From NCBI GenBank assembly GCA_050951365.1, contig JBMNIX010000009.1:186001-250000 (forward strand): DNA of 64,000 nt. Direction: 5' to 3'. Source of the stretch: JAAYHG01 sp012735455 (GTDB taxonomy: Bacteria > Bacillota > DTU030 > DUMP01). This document shows positions 31,693-40,640 of this stretch, piece after piece; position 1 is the stretch's first letter, and each line of letters starts with the position of its first letter. The notes under the pieces were generated by a model, which did not search any database, had not been told where the DNA came from, and saw nothing but the letters and a program-made list of their open reading frames with translations. The position numbers and the translations under genes were made by a program.

Positions 31693-33179
31693 TGGTTGCA
31701 CACTTAACAGTGCTCCCCCAGCTGGTTCTTCTCCTGGGCGCTGCGCTGCTCCCACTTCGACCGCGCTGGTTGAGGGCGGAGAACATTGCGCTGGCTGCCC
31801 TCGGTCTCGCCTTTGCCTTATGGCTGCCGCTGGCCCAGCGTGTTCTCAGCACTGGTCCTGTCTCCTATCACTTAGGCGGTTGGCCGCCAGCCGTAGGTAT
31901 TGAGGTGGTCAGCGATACCCTGAGCGTTTACTTTGGCGGCATCGTTTTTCTGCTGTCGCTACCTGCAGCCACCTTCGCCTGCAGCAGTCTAGCAGCAGAG
32001 GTCCCCATTGCAGCTCACAGCTCATTTTGGACACTGTACCTGCTACTAGTCATGTCCCTTCTGGCTCTCTCCCTGGCAGCGGACCTTTTCAACACGTATG
32101 TGTTTATTGAGATATCATCCCTAGCAGCGTGTGCACTGATAGCAACAGTCAACCGACCCCTCAACATAGAGGCCACCTTTAAGTACCTGATTCTGTCCAC
32201 CGTGGGTTCTGGCTGTATACTCATGGCTACCCTACTTCTTTACATGCTGGGCGGGCAGCTAAATCTCTCTCTCTTGGCCCAAGCACTTCCCCAGCAGGCC
32301 GCACTTTTTCCAAAGAACCTAATTGCAGCCGGCACCTTTCTCCTGGTCGGCCTGGGAGTCAAGTCAGCACTGTTTCCCCTTCACTCCTGGCTCCCGGATG
32401 CCCACTCTGTGGCACCCTCCCCTGCCTCAGCCCTGCTCTCAGGCTTGGTGGTCAAGATATACGTACTGGTTCTTCTGCGTGTGGCATGGGGAACGTTGGG
32501 TGGCAGCTTCCTCTCTCTCCTTCCCTTCCAGGAGGTACTCCTTTTTCTTGCTACAGTATCCATCTTTCTCGGTTCTATCTTTGCAATAGCACAATCGGAT
32601 CTCAAACGTATGCTCGCCTATTCCACAGTGGCCCAGATGGGTTACGTGTTCTTAGGCTTGGCCGCCAACAATGAGACTGCTTTCACAGGTGCTGTCCTGC
32701 ACCTTTTTAACCACGCCATTCTAAAGGCCACGCTCTTTCTCGCTGCAGGAGGCATCATTTGGCAGACTGGGGAACGCCGCTTGAGGAACCTGGTAGGTGT
32801 GGGACACAGATGCCCCATTGCCTTAAGCGCGTTTTCCTTAGCCGCATTAGGCATGATCGGCATCCCTGGTACCGCAGGGTTCACCAGCAAGTGGTTCCTG
32901 GTGGTAGGATGCCTACAAGGCGGCACTCCTGTGTTAGCTTGGGTTATCCTTCTTTCTAGTCTCCTCAACGCTATCTATTATCTACCAGTTGTCATCTTGG
33001 GTTTCTTCGGACACAGCGATCAGTGCGAAACCAGGTTCCACTTAGACCAGATGCCCTTAGGACTCCTGATTCCAATCTGCTTCTTGGCTCTTTGTACACT
33101 ATTCTTCGGCCTCTGGCCCTCCCCGCCTCTTGTTCTAGCTCAAGACATTGCCTATCAGTTCTTTTACCATGGGAGGTGA
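31689..33179 (+). CDS. mrpD: Antiporter-like large subunit 1 (MrpD/NuoM type, MbhH position)
   Basis: A 496-residue, about 14-TM proton/cation-translocating subunit. The channel residues are present: Glu in TM5 (NTYVFIEISSLA), Lys in TM7 (GLGVKSALFPLHSWLPDAHS), Lys in TM8 (SGLVVKIYVLV) and Lys in TM12 (GFTSKWFLVVG). It starts at ATGATG overlapping mrpC and overlaps the next gene as GTGA. This is the standard MrpD position; three more large subunits follow. Confidence 0.92.
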   Translation: MMVAHLTVLPQLVLLLGAALLPLRPRWLRAENIALAALGLAFALWLPLAQRVLSTGPVSYHLGGWPPAVGIEVVSDTLSVYFGGIVFLLSLPAATFACSSLAAEVPIAAHSSFWTLYLLLVMSLLALSLAADLFNTYVFIEISSLAACALIATVNRPLNIEATFKYLILSTVGSGCILMATLLLYMLGGQLNLSLLAQALPQQAALFPKNLIAAGTFLLVGLGVKSALFPLHSWLPDAHSVAPSPASALLSGLVVKIYVLVLLRVAWGTLGGSFLSLLPFQEVLLFLATVSIFLGSIFAIAQSDLKRMLAYSTVAQMGYVFLGLAANNETAFTGAVLHLFNHAILKATLFLAAGGIIWQTGERRLRNLVGVGHRCPIALSAFSLAALGMIGIPGTAGFTSKWFLVVGCLQGGTPVLAWVILLSSLLNAIYYLPVVILGFFGHSDQCETRFHLDQMPLGLLIPICFLALCTLFFGLWPSPPLVLAQDIAYQFFYHGR

Positions 33180-34603
33180 ATCATCTGTTTTATCTCCTCC
33201 CCCTTATAGGTATCCCTCTTGCGGCCGGGTCCATCTTACTCTTTCATACAGGGACCGAAAGATATAAGTGGCCTTGCGTGTTTGTTGTCTCCACCCTCGT
33301 TCTACTCTTCGCCAGCGCCATCTGCAGCCTCAAGCACCCGGTCCAGCTCTTCTCCTACCGCTTCACCCCCATTGTCACCATAAGCTTTAATCTCGACTCC
33401 CTCGGTCTCTTGTTTTCGCTGCTCGCCTCCTGGCTCTGGCTCTTTACCCTGGTTTATTCCCATGGCTATATGCGGCACGAGGAGAACACTCGGCGCTACC
33501 TAGGTTTTCTCCTGCTTTCCCTGGCAGTTACTAACGGGATAGCCTTGGCAGGAAACCTGGTTACCCTCTTCTTCTTTTACGAGGCGCTAACCCTCACTAC
33601 CTATCCCTTGGTCATACACCGTCAAACTCCAGAGGCAATGCGGGCGGGCATTGTCTATCTGGCCTACAATCTCATAGGAGCAACTTTCGTGCTGCTAGGT
33701 ATTGCCACCCTGGCCAGCCAACTCCAGTGCATAGACTTCGTACCAGGTGGCATCATCCCCGCAGACACATTCACCCCACAGGGGTTACTGCGTCTCTTTT
33801 CTCTCCTTTGCATTGGCTTCGGGGTGAAATCGGCTGTGATACCCCTGCACCATTGGCTTCCCACCGCCATGGTGGCCCCTACTCCCGTGAGCGCCCTGCT
33901 ACATGCCGTGGCGGTTGTAAATGCGGGTGTTTTTGGCCTCTTCAGAACGCTGGGTTATGTTTTTGGTAGCGGAATCTTGAACGATTCTGGCCTCGGGCAG
34001 TTGCTCAGTTGGCCCATGATCATAACCATTGTCTTGGGCTCCATCTGGGCCTTCCGCCAGGATGATCTTAAGCGCCGCCTGGCTTACTCCACAATTAGCC
34101 AACTCGCTTACATGGGTCTCGGGGCTTCCCTTCTCACACCTAGCGGGCATACAGCCGCCCTGCTGCACTTTTTTAACCACGCCCTCTTGAAGATAACCCT
34201 GTTCTTCTGTGCCGGGAACCTGGCCGATGGCAGTGGTAAGACCAAAGTCAGCGAACTGGCTGGGGTTGGCTTTCGCCAACCTTGGACGCTGGCCGCCTTC
34301 AGTGTGGCTGTCCTTGGCATGATCGGGTTGCCCCCTGTAAATGGGTTCCTTAGTAAGTGGTATCTGGCCTTAGGCGCCCTCGAGGCTGGAAGGCCATCGG
34401 TGGCAGGGATAGTACTGCTGAGTGCCCTCCTCAATGCCGGCTACTTTCTACCCATTGTCCTTTCGGCCTTTAGTCAGCGACCATCGGAGCCTACCCCTCT
34501 CGCAGAACCGCCGGCCAGCATGCTCCTTACCACTCTGATACTGGGAACTGCCTGCGTAATTTTCTTTATCTGGCCCCGGTTACCCCTTTTCCTAAGCGGA
34601 TGA
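33176..34603 (+). CDS. Antiporter-like large subunit 2 (NuoL/MrpA-like pattern)
   Basis: A 475-residue multi-TM subunit. The TM5 Glu (FFFYEALTLTTYPL), TM7 Lys (GFGVKSAVIPLHHWLPTAM) and TM12 Lys (GFLSKWYLALG) are kept. TM8 reads ALLHAVAVVNAGVFG, with His early and Asn where subunits 1, 3 and 4 have Lys. This LLHA...AG pattern recalls NuoL/MrpA and not MrpD. The GTG at 33176 overlaps the previous stop; a CTG at 33185 would have better spacing from GGGAGG. Confidence 0.88.
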   Translation: MNHLFYLLPLIGIPLAAGSILLFHTGTERYKWPCVFVVSTLVLLFASAICSLKHPVQLFSYRFTPIVTISFNLDSLGLLFSLLASWLWLFTLVYSHGYMRHEENTRRYLGFLLLSLAVTNGIALAGNLVTLFFFYEALTLTTYPLVIHRQTPEAMRAGIVYLAYNLIGATFVLLGIATLASQLQCIDFVPGGIIPADTFTPQGLLRLFSLLCIGFGVKSAVIPLHHWLPTAMVAPTPVSALLHAVAVVNAGVFGLFRTLGYVFGSGILNDSGLGQLLSWPMIITIVLGSIWAFRQDDLKRRLAYSTISQLAYMGLGASLLTPSGHTAALLHFFNHALLKITLFFCAGNLADGSGKTKVSELAGVGFRQPWTLAAFSVAVLGMIGLPPVNGFLSKWYLALGALEAGRPSVAGIVLLSALLNAGYFLPIVLSAFSQRPSEPTPLAEPPASMLLTTLILGTACVIFFIWPRLPLFLSG

Positions 34604-34642
34604 ACCTGAATGTAGAAACTGTCCCAGAAAAGGAAGTGTGTA

Positions 34643-36166
34643 ATGGCAAAAGTACCACCCCTTATAACCCTGCTCCCACTGTTCCTGGGAACTTTCATAC
34701 TGCTCTGGCGCGGGACAGATGAGCACAAGGCTCGTCTTTCTCTAACAGCACACGCCTTGATCTTTGCGTTGTTGCTCCCGCTTTTCCCAACCATAAGCCA
34801 CAACGAAACCCTGGCATTTGACCTGGCGCGGTTTTTTTCTCCTTACGGCCTTTCTTTTAAGGTGGATGCCTTAGGCTATGTACTAGCTATCGTTGTTTCA
34901 TTTGCCTGGCTTATGTCATCCTGCTATGCACTGTCGTATATGCGCAAAGAAAAACACGGGGCTCGCTACTGGGCCTTTTCCAACTTTACCTTAGCCGGGT
35001 GTCTTGGAGTCACCTTTGCTGGTGACCTCTTCTCCTTGTTCGTTTTCTTTGAGCTGATGTCCCTTATCTCCTACATGTTGGTCATTCATACAGAAACAGC
35101 AGAGGCGCTACGCGCTGGGGCCAAATACCTATACCTTGGCATCATCGGTGGGCTCTTCTTACTCTACGCCATCATGGCCACTTATGAGGTGTCGGGAACG
35201 CTGGATCTTGAAGAACTGCGCTCTTTCACCTTTCCGGACAACGGCGTTTACACACTTTCTATCTTCGTAGCCTACGTGATCGGCTTTGGCATAAAGGCTG
35301 GAATGGTACCACTGCACATCTGGCTGCCAGATGCACACCCGGTGGCTCCCGCCCCAGCCAGTGCCCTCTTATCAGGAGTGCTCCTGAAGATGGGAGCTTA
35401 TGGCATGGCCAGGGTATTTCTCGACCTCTTTGGACCTGAATACTTGCGCTCCTCTGGCTGGTCTCAGATCGTGGTTCTTCTGAGCGTCATCAGCATCATC
35501 TTTGGCTCCCTGGTAGCAATAGTACAGGACGACCTGAAACGACGCCTGGCCTACTCCAGCATTAGCCAACTAGGTTACATTCTGCTAGGGCTAGGGCTAC
35601 TCACCCCCTTGGCGCTGCATGGAGCAATACTGCACATTCTGAACCATGCTCTAATGAAGAGCTGCCTTTTCTTGGCAGCAGGGGCAATAATCTATCGTAC
35701 CGGACGCCACAGGGTATCCGAGCTGGACAACATCGGCCGGGCAATGCCCTGTACCCTACTGGCCTTTTCTGTGGCTGCCCTGGCCATGGTGGGAATACCA
35801 CCCCTGGTTGGGTTTATCAGCAAGTGGTATCTGGGGCTAGGGGCAGTGGCCAGCGGCCATCCTATCTGCCTGACCTTTCTTCTCATCTCTAGCTTCTTAA
35901 ACGCCCTCTATTACCTACCTATCGTCACGCGCGCCTTTTTTAACCGGGCAGCCTGTCCCTTTCCCACCTTTCAGGTATCTCCCCCTATTGAGAGTTCATC
36001 ACCCACTGCAACACTTCCCCCTACGCCGCTACGTCCTGAACTACCCTATACCATGCTGCTTCCCATTATAACCTTAGCCGCCGGGGTATTTGTTTTTGGG
36101 ATCCACCCTGACTGGCCGCCCTTTTCCCTGGCGGAGCAGGTGGTAACTAGATACTTTGGAGGTTAA
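34643..36166 (+). CDS. Antiporter-like large subunit 3 (MrpD/NuoM type)
   Basis: A 507-residue subunit with TM5 Glu (FVFFELMSLISYML), TM7 Lys (IGFGIKAGMVPLHIWLPDAHP), TM8 Lys (SGVLLKMGAYGMA) and TM12 Lys (GFISKWYLGLG), all intact. ATG after AAAAGGAAG. A 39-base gap precedes it, the largest in the operon. A Pro/Ser/Thr-rich loop near residue 445 precedes the last TM. Confidence 0.92.
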   Translation: MAKVPPLITLLPLFLGTFILLWRGTDEHKARLSLTAHALIFALLLPLFPTISHNETLAFDLARFFSPYGLSFKVDALGYVLAIVVSFAWLMSSCYALSYMRKEKHGARYWAFSNFTLAGCLGVTFAGDLFSLFVFFELMSLISYMLVIHTETAEALRAGAKYLYLGIIGGLFLLYAIMATYEVSGTLDLEELRSFTFPDNGVYTLSIFVAYVIGFGIKAGMVPLHIWLPDAHPVAPAPASALLSGVLLKMGAYGMARVFLDLFGPEYLRSSGWSQIVVLLSVISIIFGSLVAIVQDDLKRRLAYSSISQLGYILLGLGLLTPLALHGAILHILNHALMKSCLFLAAGAIIYRTGRHRVSELDNIGRAMPCTLLAFSVAALAMVGIPPLVGFISKWYLGLGAVASGHPICLTFLLISSFLNALYYLPIVTRAFFNRAACPFPTFQVSPPIESSSPTATLPPTPLRPELPYTMLLPIITLAAGVFVFGIHPDWPPFSLAEQVVTRYFGG

Positions 36167-36169
36167 CCC

Positions 36170-38245
36170 ATGGCAGCTGGTCTTAGCGTACTGCCACTCC
36201 TGGGCCAAGGGTTGCGCTTTAGCTGCAGTCCCTTGGGCTTGTTCTTTGCTTTTCTCGCCATCTGGGTCTGGCCCTGGGCCACTCTGTTTTCTTTACTGTA
36301 TCTTAAGCATAGTGAATACAAGCCTCGCTTTTTCTGCTGCTGGGTCTTGACCCTGGTGGGTTGCCTGGGTTCTTTTTTGGCTGCTGATCTTTTTACCCTC
36401 TACGTTTTTTTCGAGCTTATGTCCCTAGCTTCCTGGGCCCTGGTTATCCACGAAGAGGACTCTGCTTCACTGCACGCTGGGAATACCTACCTTTACCTCA
36501 GCCTGGCTGCCGGGCTTGCCATCCTCGGAGCAGCTTTTTTACTGCAGAGTTCAACAGGCAGCTCACTCTGGGTACCACAAGTAGGTGTAACCCCTCCGGG
36601 CCAGCCGGTGCTCACCGCTGTGGCTCTCCTGCTCTTCTCAGGTTTCGGTGTTAAGAGCGGTCTCTTTCCGCTCCATTTCTGGCTTCCGCAGGCCCACCCC
36701 GTGGCACCAGCACCTGCCAGCGCCATTCTGTCAGGAGTACTGCTCAAGGTTGGCGCCTACGGCATGCTCCGCAGTGTGTACCTCTTGGCGTATTGGGACT
36801 TCCAACATCTACCTCGGCTCGGACTTCTGCTGGTGGTGCTAGCCGCCATCACCATGCTCTGGGGGGCACTTCGAGCCTTGGGCCAGGATAATGCTAAGCG
36901 CTTGCTGGCTTTCTCCAGCGTTAGTCAGCTGGGCTTTGTCAGTCTGGCAGTGGGCTTGGCAGCCCTTCTTCACCATTCCAGCACTCTACCATACCTGGCT
37001 GCCCTTTACCATTGTCTTAACCATACCCTCGCCAAGAGTGCTCTCTTCCTTACCGCCGGTGCCCTCATGCTATGCACAGGCTCCCTCCATCTGAACACAG
37101 CTGCTGGGATGGGACGGGGCTGCCCGCAGCTCCTTGCCTGCGCCTACTTGGGCTCTGCTGCGATGGCTGGCATACCTGGTGTGAGTGGTTATGTATCCAA
37201 GACTGTTTTACACCACGCAATAGTAACACAAATTGCCTTGGCGCCACCCGCCTGGAAAGGCTTAGAGCTCATATTTTATCTGGCCGGAGCCGGCACGGTG
37301 GCTTACTACCTAAAATTTCTCCTCCCCTGGTTTAAGAAAGCTCCAAGGGACAAAGGTATTCGCCTTCCCCAACCGAGCACCCTGCTATGGCTCCCTATTC
37401 TAGTTGTGGCGGCGGGCACGCTGCTGGCTGGACTCGCTCCTGACTTGTTTCTCAACCGAGTTGTAGCCCCGGTGATTCTAACCCTAACTGGCAGCGAGGG
37501 AAGAGGGCAATTAGCGGCAGACTTGGCCCACCTTCACCCTTGGTCTTTTCCAGACCTGCAAGGCGGCTTGATCACCCTTTCTCTTGGCATCAGCCTTTAT
37601 GCAGCCTATCTTTACCTGCCTGGCCGGCTGGCAGTTTCATGGAAGCCCCCAATTCTAACTCTCCTTCCACGTAGCACTTCCTTCACACCAAGTAGACGCA
37701 TCAAGGACATTCTCACCCCCATAAAGACACGGATCAGTACCTGGAATCCCCTTACAGCCACCAAGCGTCATCTAATGACCTGGTCCAAAACACTATCGGC
37801 CGGCAAGGCAGCCTTTGACCTAAAACCTACATTGCCGGGCGAACCACTGCCAACTGGTACAAACATAAGTAGCGACTCACTTTTTGCCATAGGAGAAAAC
37901 CTGCTACTTATTATCTGTAGGGGGGCAGCTTTGCTGGATGCAGGCCTGAATCGGGGAGGAGCAGCGCTAGCGCAGCTTATCGTAGTATTCTTTCGCTTTA
38001 GCTCAAGGATCGACGATACCCTTGATGCACTGAACCGACGCCTAGCCACCAGCATCTACACCTGTTTTCATCAGCTGGGCCACCTGGAAAAAGCACCTAG
38101 TACCCTTACGGAGAAGGAGAGTCCCTCTTCACCGGACTGGGGAAAGCGCTTCTTGCACCTGGATTTGCTTAATCTGGACGTGGCCGTTTTACTCCTGGCC
38201 CTGGTTCTCCTCCTCACGCTCTTGTACTTCCTTCTGCAAGCCTAA
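36170..38245 (+). CDS. Antiporter-like large subunit 4 with long C-terminal extension
   Basis: A 691-residue subunit. The core (to about residue 440) has TM5 Glu (YVFFELMSLASWAL), TM7 Lys (GFGVKSGLFPLHFWLPQAHP), TM8 Lys (SGVLLKVGAYGML) and TM12 Lys (SGYVSKTVLHH). The last 200 residues hold a basic amphipathic stretch (SFTPSRRIKDILTPIKTRIS), a moderately hydrophobic helical part, a charged linker and a final TM helix (LLLALVLLLTLLYFLL). NuoL has a comparable lateral helix plus terminal TM, but homology there is uncertain. ATG after GGAGG. Last gene of the operon. Confidence 0.9.
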   Translation: MAAGLSVLPLLGQGLRFSCSPLGLFFAFLAIWVWPWATLFSLLYLKHSEYKPRFFCCWVLTLVGCLGSFLAADLFTLYVFFELMSLASWALVIHEEDSASLHAGNTYLYLSLAAGLAILGAAFLLQSSTGSSLWVPQVGVTPPGQPVLTAVALLLFSGFGVKSGLFPLHFWLPQAHPVAPAPASAILSGVLLKVGAYGMLRSVYLLAYWDFQHLPRLGLLLVVLAAITMLWGALRALGQDNAKRLLAFSSVSQLGFVSLAVGLAALLHHSSTLPYLAALYHCLNHTLAKSALFLTAGALMLCTGSLHLNTAAGMGRGCPQLLACAYLGSAAMAGIPGVSGYVSKTVLHHAIVTQIALAPPAWKGLELIFYLAGAGTVAYYLKFLLPWFKKAPRDKGIRLPQPSTLLWLPILVVAAGTLLAGLAPDLFLNRVVAPVILTLTGSEGRGQLAADLAHLHPWSFPDLQGGLITLSLGISLYAAYLYLPGRLAVSWKPPILTLLPRSTSFTPSRRIKDILTPIKTRISTWNPLTATKRHLMTWSKTLSAGKAAFDLKPTLPGEPLPTGTNISSDSLFAIGENLLLIICRGAALLDAGLNRGGAALAQLIVVFFRFSSRIDDTLDALNRRLATSIYTCFHQLGHLEKAPSTLTEKESPSSPDWGKRFLHLDLLNLDVAVLLLALVLLLTLLYFLLQA

Positions 38246-38258
38246 TGTGGACTGAACC

Positions 38259-38286
38259 AAAAACACCTGGCGCCGCCAGGTGTTTT
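38259..38286. terminator. Bidirectional terminator between the antiporter operon and the L,D-transpeptidase gene
   Basis: AAAACACCTGGC and GCCAGGTGTTTT form a 12-bp stem around a four-base loop. A/T tails on both sides make it functional on either strand for these convergent units. Confidence 0.92.
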
Positions 38287-38306
38287 ACTATGGCTTAGTT
38301 TTCTCC

Positions 38307-39713
38307 CTAGAACGGATTGAGACCTTCTTCCCAGGCCCGAACAGGGGCCCCTATCTCAACGTCTTTTGCCTCAGGCAGATGCGGAGACTCTGCCGGCGCT
38401 GTGCCACCCGTTGTGAGTTCGCCCTGTGCCCCCACGGGCACTGAGGTACTTCCTATCGCTACTTGTTTGCTGTCAGGCAGGATGGTGATCTTAATGGGTA
38501 AGACCTTAGCCAGCGTATCGGCAGTGGCGAAGACAGTACTGCCACGGAGTTTGGCAGGCCACTCCGCTCCCGCAGGTCCAATAATCACGGAACGCTCTGG
38601 GTCCCAAGTGACCTGTGCACCTAGTGCCGCTGCAATCGCTCCCGCGGGAAGCCAAACACTTTCGCCTTCGCCTATGACCTCTGTCCGCAGGTCTTCGCCG
38701 TTAACGGTAATCTCCCAACGGTAAAGCTCCAGCAGTTTCTGTTCTTCATTCCAATAGTGCTTTATCCCCAGTCTCTCCGTCAAGTCTGCCAAACGAGCAA
38801 AGGATCGCTGTCCCTTTAGTTGCACCGGTATTGTTTCGGATCCCGAGGTTACAACTCGCCGTGTAGCATCCCAACCCACCGGTAGTCCAAAGGCAGAAAG
38901 CACCGGCCGCACGGCAAGGAGTGTCTCCCCACCTACCACCACTGTCTCAACCACCTCTTCCCTTCCCGCCACCCGTATCTTCATGCCCAAGGAAACAAAA
39001 CTTGCTCCACGTTTGCTGCTAGCTAGCGCGCTCCGCAACTCTTCCGAGGTGTAGCTTCCGGCCAGACCCAGTTCCCTAAGCCGCGCCTCTACCACCTCCA
39101 GGGAGAGTGCACCTCGGCGATAGATATCGGGATAAAAGACAAGGTATGTCTGTCCGGTCAAGGGGTCGGTCTCTACCTCCATAGTTTCGTAGACAATTCG
39201 AAGCGGAGTGCCCACCGGTATTTGGGGAAAGAGTTCTTCCACATCCTCATTACGCATGCGAACACAACCCAGGGAAACCGCCTTGCCAATGGAAGACGGG
39301 TTATTGTTCCCGTGCACTCCGTAACCACTAGGAAGAAACCCCATCCAGCGGCCGCCCAAAGGATTGCTCGGCCCCGGTGGTACCGGGCTCCCTCCTGTTG
39401 GCGGGTACCAGGTAGGATTGACAACTTTGTTAATGATTTTGTAGGACCCAACTGGAGTAGGCGCACTAGGCTTTCCAACAGCCACGGGATACTTTTTGAC
39501 CACCTGACCATCCCGCAGGTAGGTTAGGGTAAAACTCGGAATGTTGATTACGAGTTCAGGACCAGTTGCCGCTGCCTGGGTTTCTTCACTGGCTACCGTG
39601 GCCGTAGGCTCCCGGGCAAAAGCACAAGTCGCAATGACAGCCACCAAGAGCACAGCACCTGTAATCCTAAGACCAAATTTTTGCCAACGCCGGATCAGAC
39701 ACATCGGGGGCAC
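38307..39713 (-). CDS. L,D-transpeptidase (YkuD) with copper-amine-oxidase-type domains
   Basis: This is an exported enzyme that forms 3-3 peptidoglycan cross-links. The 468-residue product has a signal peptide (TGAVLLVAVIATCAFA). A YkuD domain follows at about residues 50-175, with the catalytic HGNNNPSSIGKAVSLGCVRM (His and Cys of HGx...SxGCxR). After a spacer come two repeats of the copper amine oxidase N-terminal/stalk type (WDATRRVV and WDPERSVI), common in clostridial exported proteins and probably wall- or polymer-binding. The GTG at 39713 follows GAGGAG at nine bases. Confidence 0.93.
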   Translation of the reverse strand: MPPMCLIRRWQKFGLRITGAVLLVAVIATCAFAREPTATVASEETQAAATGPELVINIPSFTLTYLRDGQVVKKYPVAVGKPSAPTPVGSYKIINKVVNPTWYPPTGGSPVPPGPSNPLGGRWMGFLPSGYGVHGNNNPSSIGKAVSLGCVRMRNEDVEELFPQIPVGTPLRIVYETMEVETDPLTGQTYLVFYPDIYRRGALSLEVVEARLRELGLAGSYTSEELRSALASSKRGASFVSLGMKIRVAGREEVVETVVVGGETLLAVRPVLSAFGLPVGWDATRRVVTSGSETIPVQLKGQRSFARLADLTERLGIKHYWNEEQKLLELYRWEITVNGEDLRTEVIGEGESVWLPAGAIAAALGAQVTWDPERSVIIGPAGAEWPAKLRGSTVFATADTLAKVLPIKITILPDSKQVAIGSTSVPVGAQGELTTGGTAPAESPHLPEAKDVEIGAPVRAWEEGLNPF

Positions 39714-39957
39714 AGCATCACTCTCCTCTTGTTACTCTCGCCGGAGTATATGCTGTTACCCCACCGGCTATGTCCATATCAGAGCGAACTTAATCAATAT
39801 GTAAACTCTCTTCTCGCTCACCTTGCTCCGAAAGACCGTTTATCTTAATTACCCTCTAACACCTAGCCAAAATGCTCTCTCTTACAAGGTAGGGCTTGGT
39901 CGGGCAGTAGCAGGTTTCTTAGCTCCCTGCCGCAAGAGAGGTCACCCAACCTTGATG

Positions 39958-39984
39958 AAAGAGCCGCCCTAAAGGACGGCTCTC
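39958..39984 (-). terminator. Terminator of the YmaF gene
   Basis: On the minus strand GAGCCGTCCT and AGGGCGGCTC pair with one G-U wobble, then TTTCATC follows. The rest of the 290-base gap up to 39713 shows nothing else I can support. Confidence 0.75.
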
Positions 39985-40005
39985 GACCAATACCTAGTTG
40001 TTTTG

Positions 40006-40329
40006 CTAAGCCTGCTGCACAAAGTCGCTGATCCTGTGGGAGTGCCCTTCATTGTAACTAGTTCTGATACGCACCCGGTGGGTGTGTGCTGTTCCTGAAA
40101 TCATTATTGCTGGACCAGTCAAACCTCTATACGTATGGTAATGGGCTCTATCAAAAGTTGTAAGCCCCGTGATAAAATGGCGATGTCCAGCTCCACTCCC
40201 TATCGCCGGACCAGTTACACCGAGGTAACCATGGCTGTGCTCTCTATCAATACTCGTCGTGCCACTATAAGCATGGACATGACGTTGCCGCCTAAAACCC
40301 AGTCCCATTACAGATAGTTCCTCAGCCAT
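40006..40329 (-). CDS. YmaF family histidine-rich protein
   Basis: The YmaF family is short, rich in HxH repeats, and of unknown function. The 107-residue product has six HxH motifs (HVH, HSH, HRH, HYH, HTH, HSH) at regular spacing, alternating with VTGPAI/LTGPAI blocks. This gives about four repeats of a beta-rich unit with potential metal sites. The ATG at 40329 follows AAGGGGG; the ATG at 40347 has no site. It has its own terminator. Confidence 0.85.
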   Translation of the reverse strand: MAEELSVMGLGFRRQRHVHAYSGTTSIDREHSHGYLGVTGPAIGSGAGHRHFITGLTTFDRAHYHTYRGLTGPAIMISGTAHTHRVRIRTSYNEGHSHRISDFVQQA

Positions 40330-40438
40330 ACTCAACCCCCTTAGCATAAGCTGCGTTACATTCTATGCTATCGTGATCATAGAGTGTTACTTGCAATGTG
40401 TAGCGTCACTTTCGTAAAGGAACAACTAGCCAAAAATT

Positions 40439-40469
40439 AAGGCCCTCGGACAACACCGCCGAGAGCCTT
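40439..40469 (-). terminator. Terminator of tRNA-Leu(CAA)
   Basis: On the minus strand AAGGCTCTCGG pairs with CCGAGGGCCTT (one wobble), followed by AATTTTTGG. Confidence 0.85.
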
Positions 40470-40484
40470 GAACCTTGCTATGTT

Positions 40485-40573
40485 TGGTGCCGAAGGCCGG
40501 GGTCGAACCGGCACGTGGGGTAAACCACGCTTGATTTTGAGTCAAGTGCGTCTGCCAATTCCGCCACTTCGGC
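40485..40573 (-). tRNA. tRNA-Leu (anticodon CAA)
   Basis: Class II tRNA with acceptor GCCGAAG/CTTCGGC, encoded CCA, long variable arm, and TTGA/TCAA closing the loop CTCAAAA. Confidence 0.97.
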
Positions 40574-40595
40574 ACTACTTATCATCAACACTGTT

Positions 40596-40624
40596 ATTGT
40601 AGCACATTGCTCAGAATCTAGCAA
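40596..40624 (-). promoter_or_regulatory. Sigma-A promoter of tRNA-Leu(CAA)
   Basis: On the minus strand: TTGCTA (40619-40624), 17 bases, TACAAT (40596-40601), directly upstream of the tRNA. Confidence 0.75.
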
Positions 40625-40640
40625 GATCCTGGCACCACAA

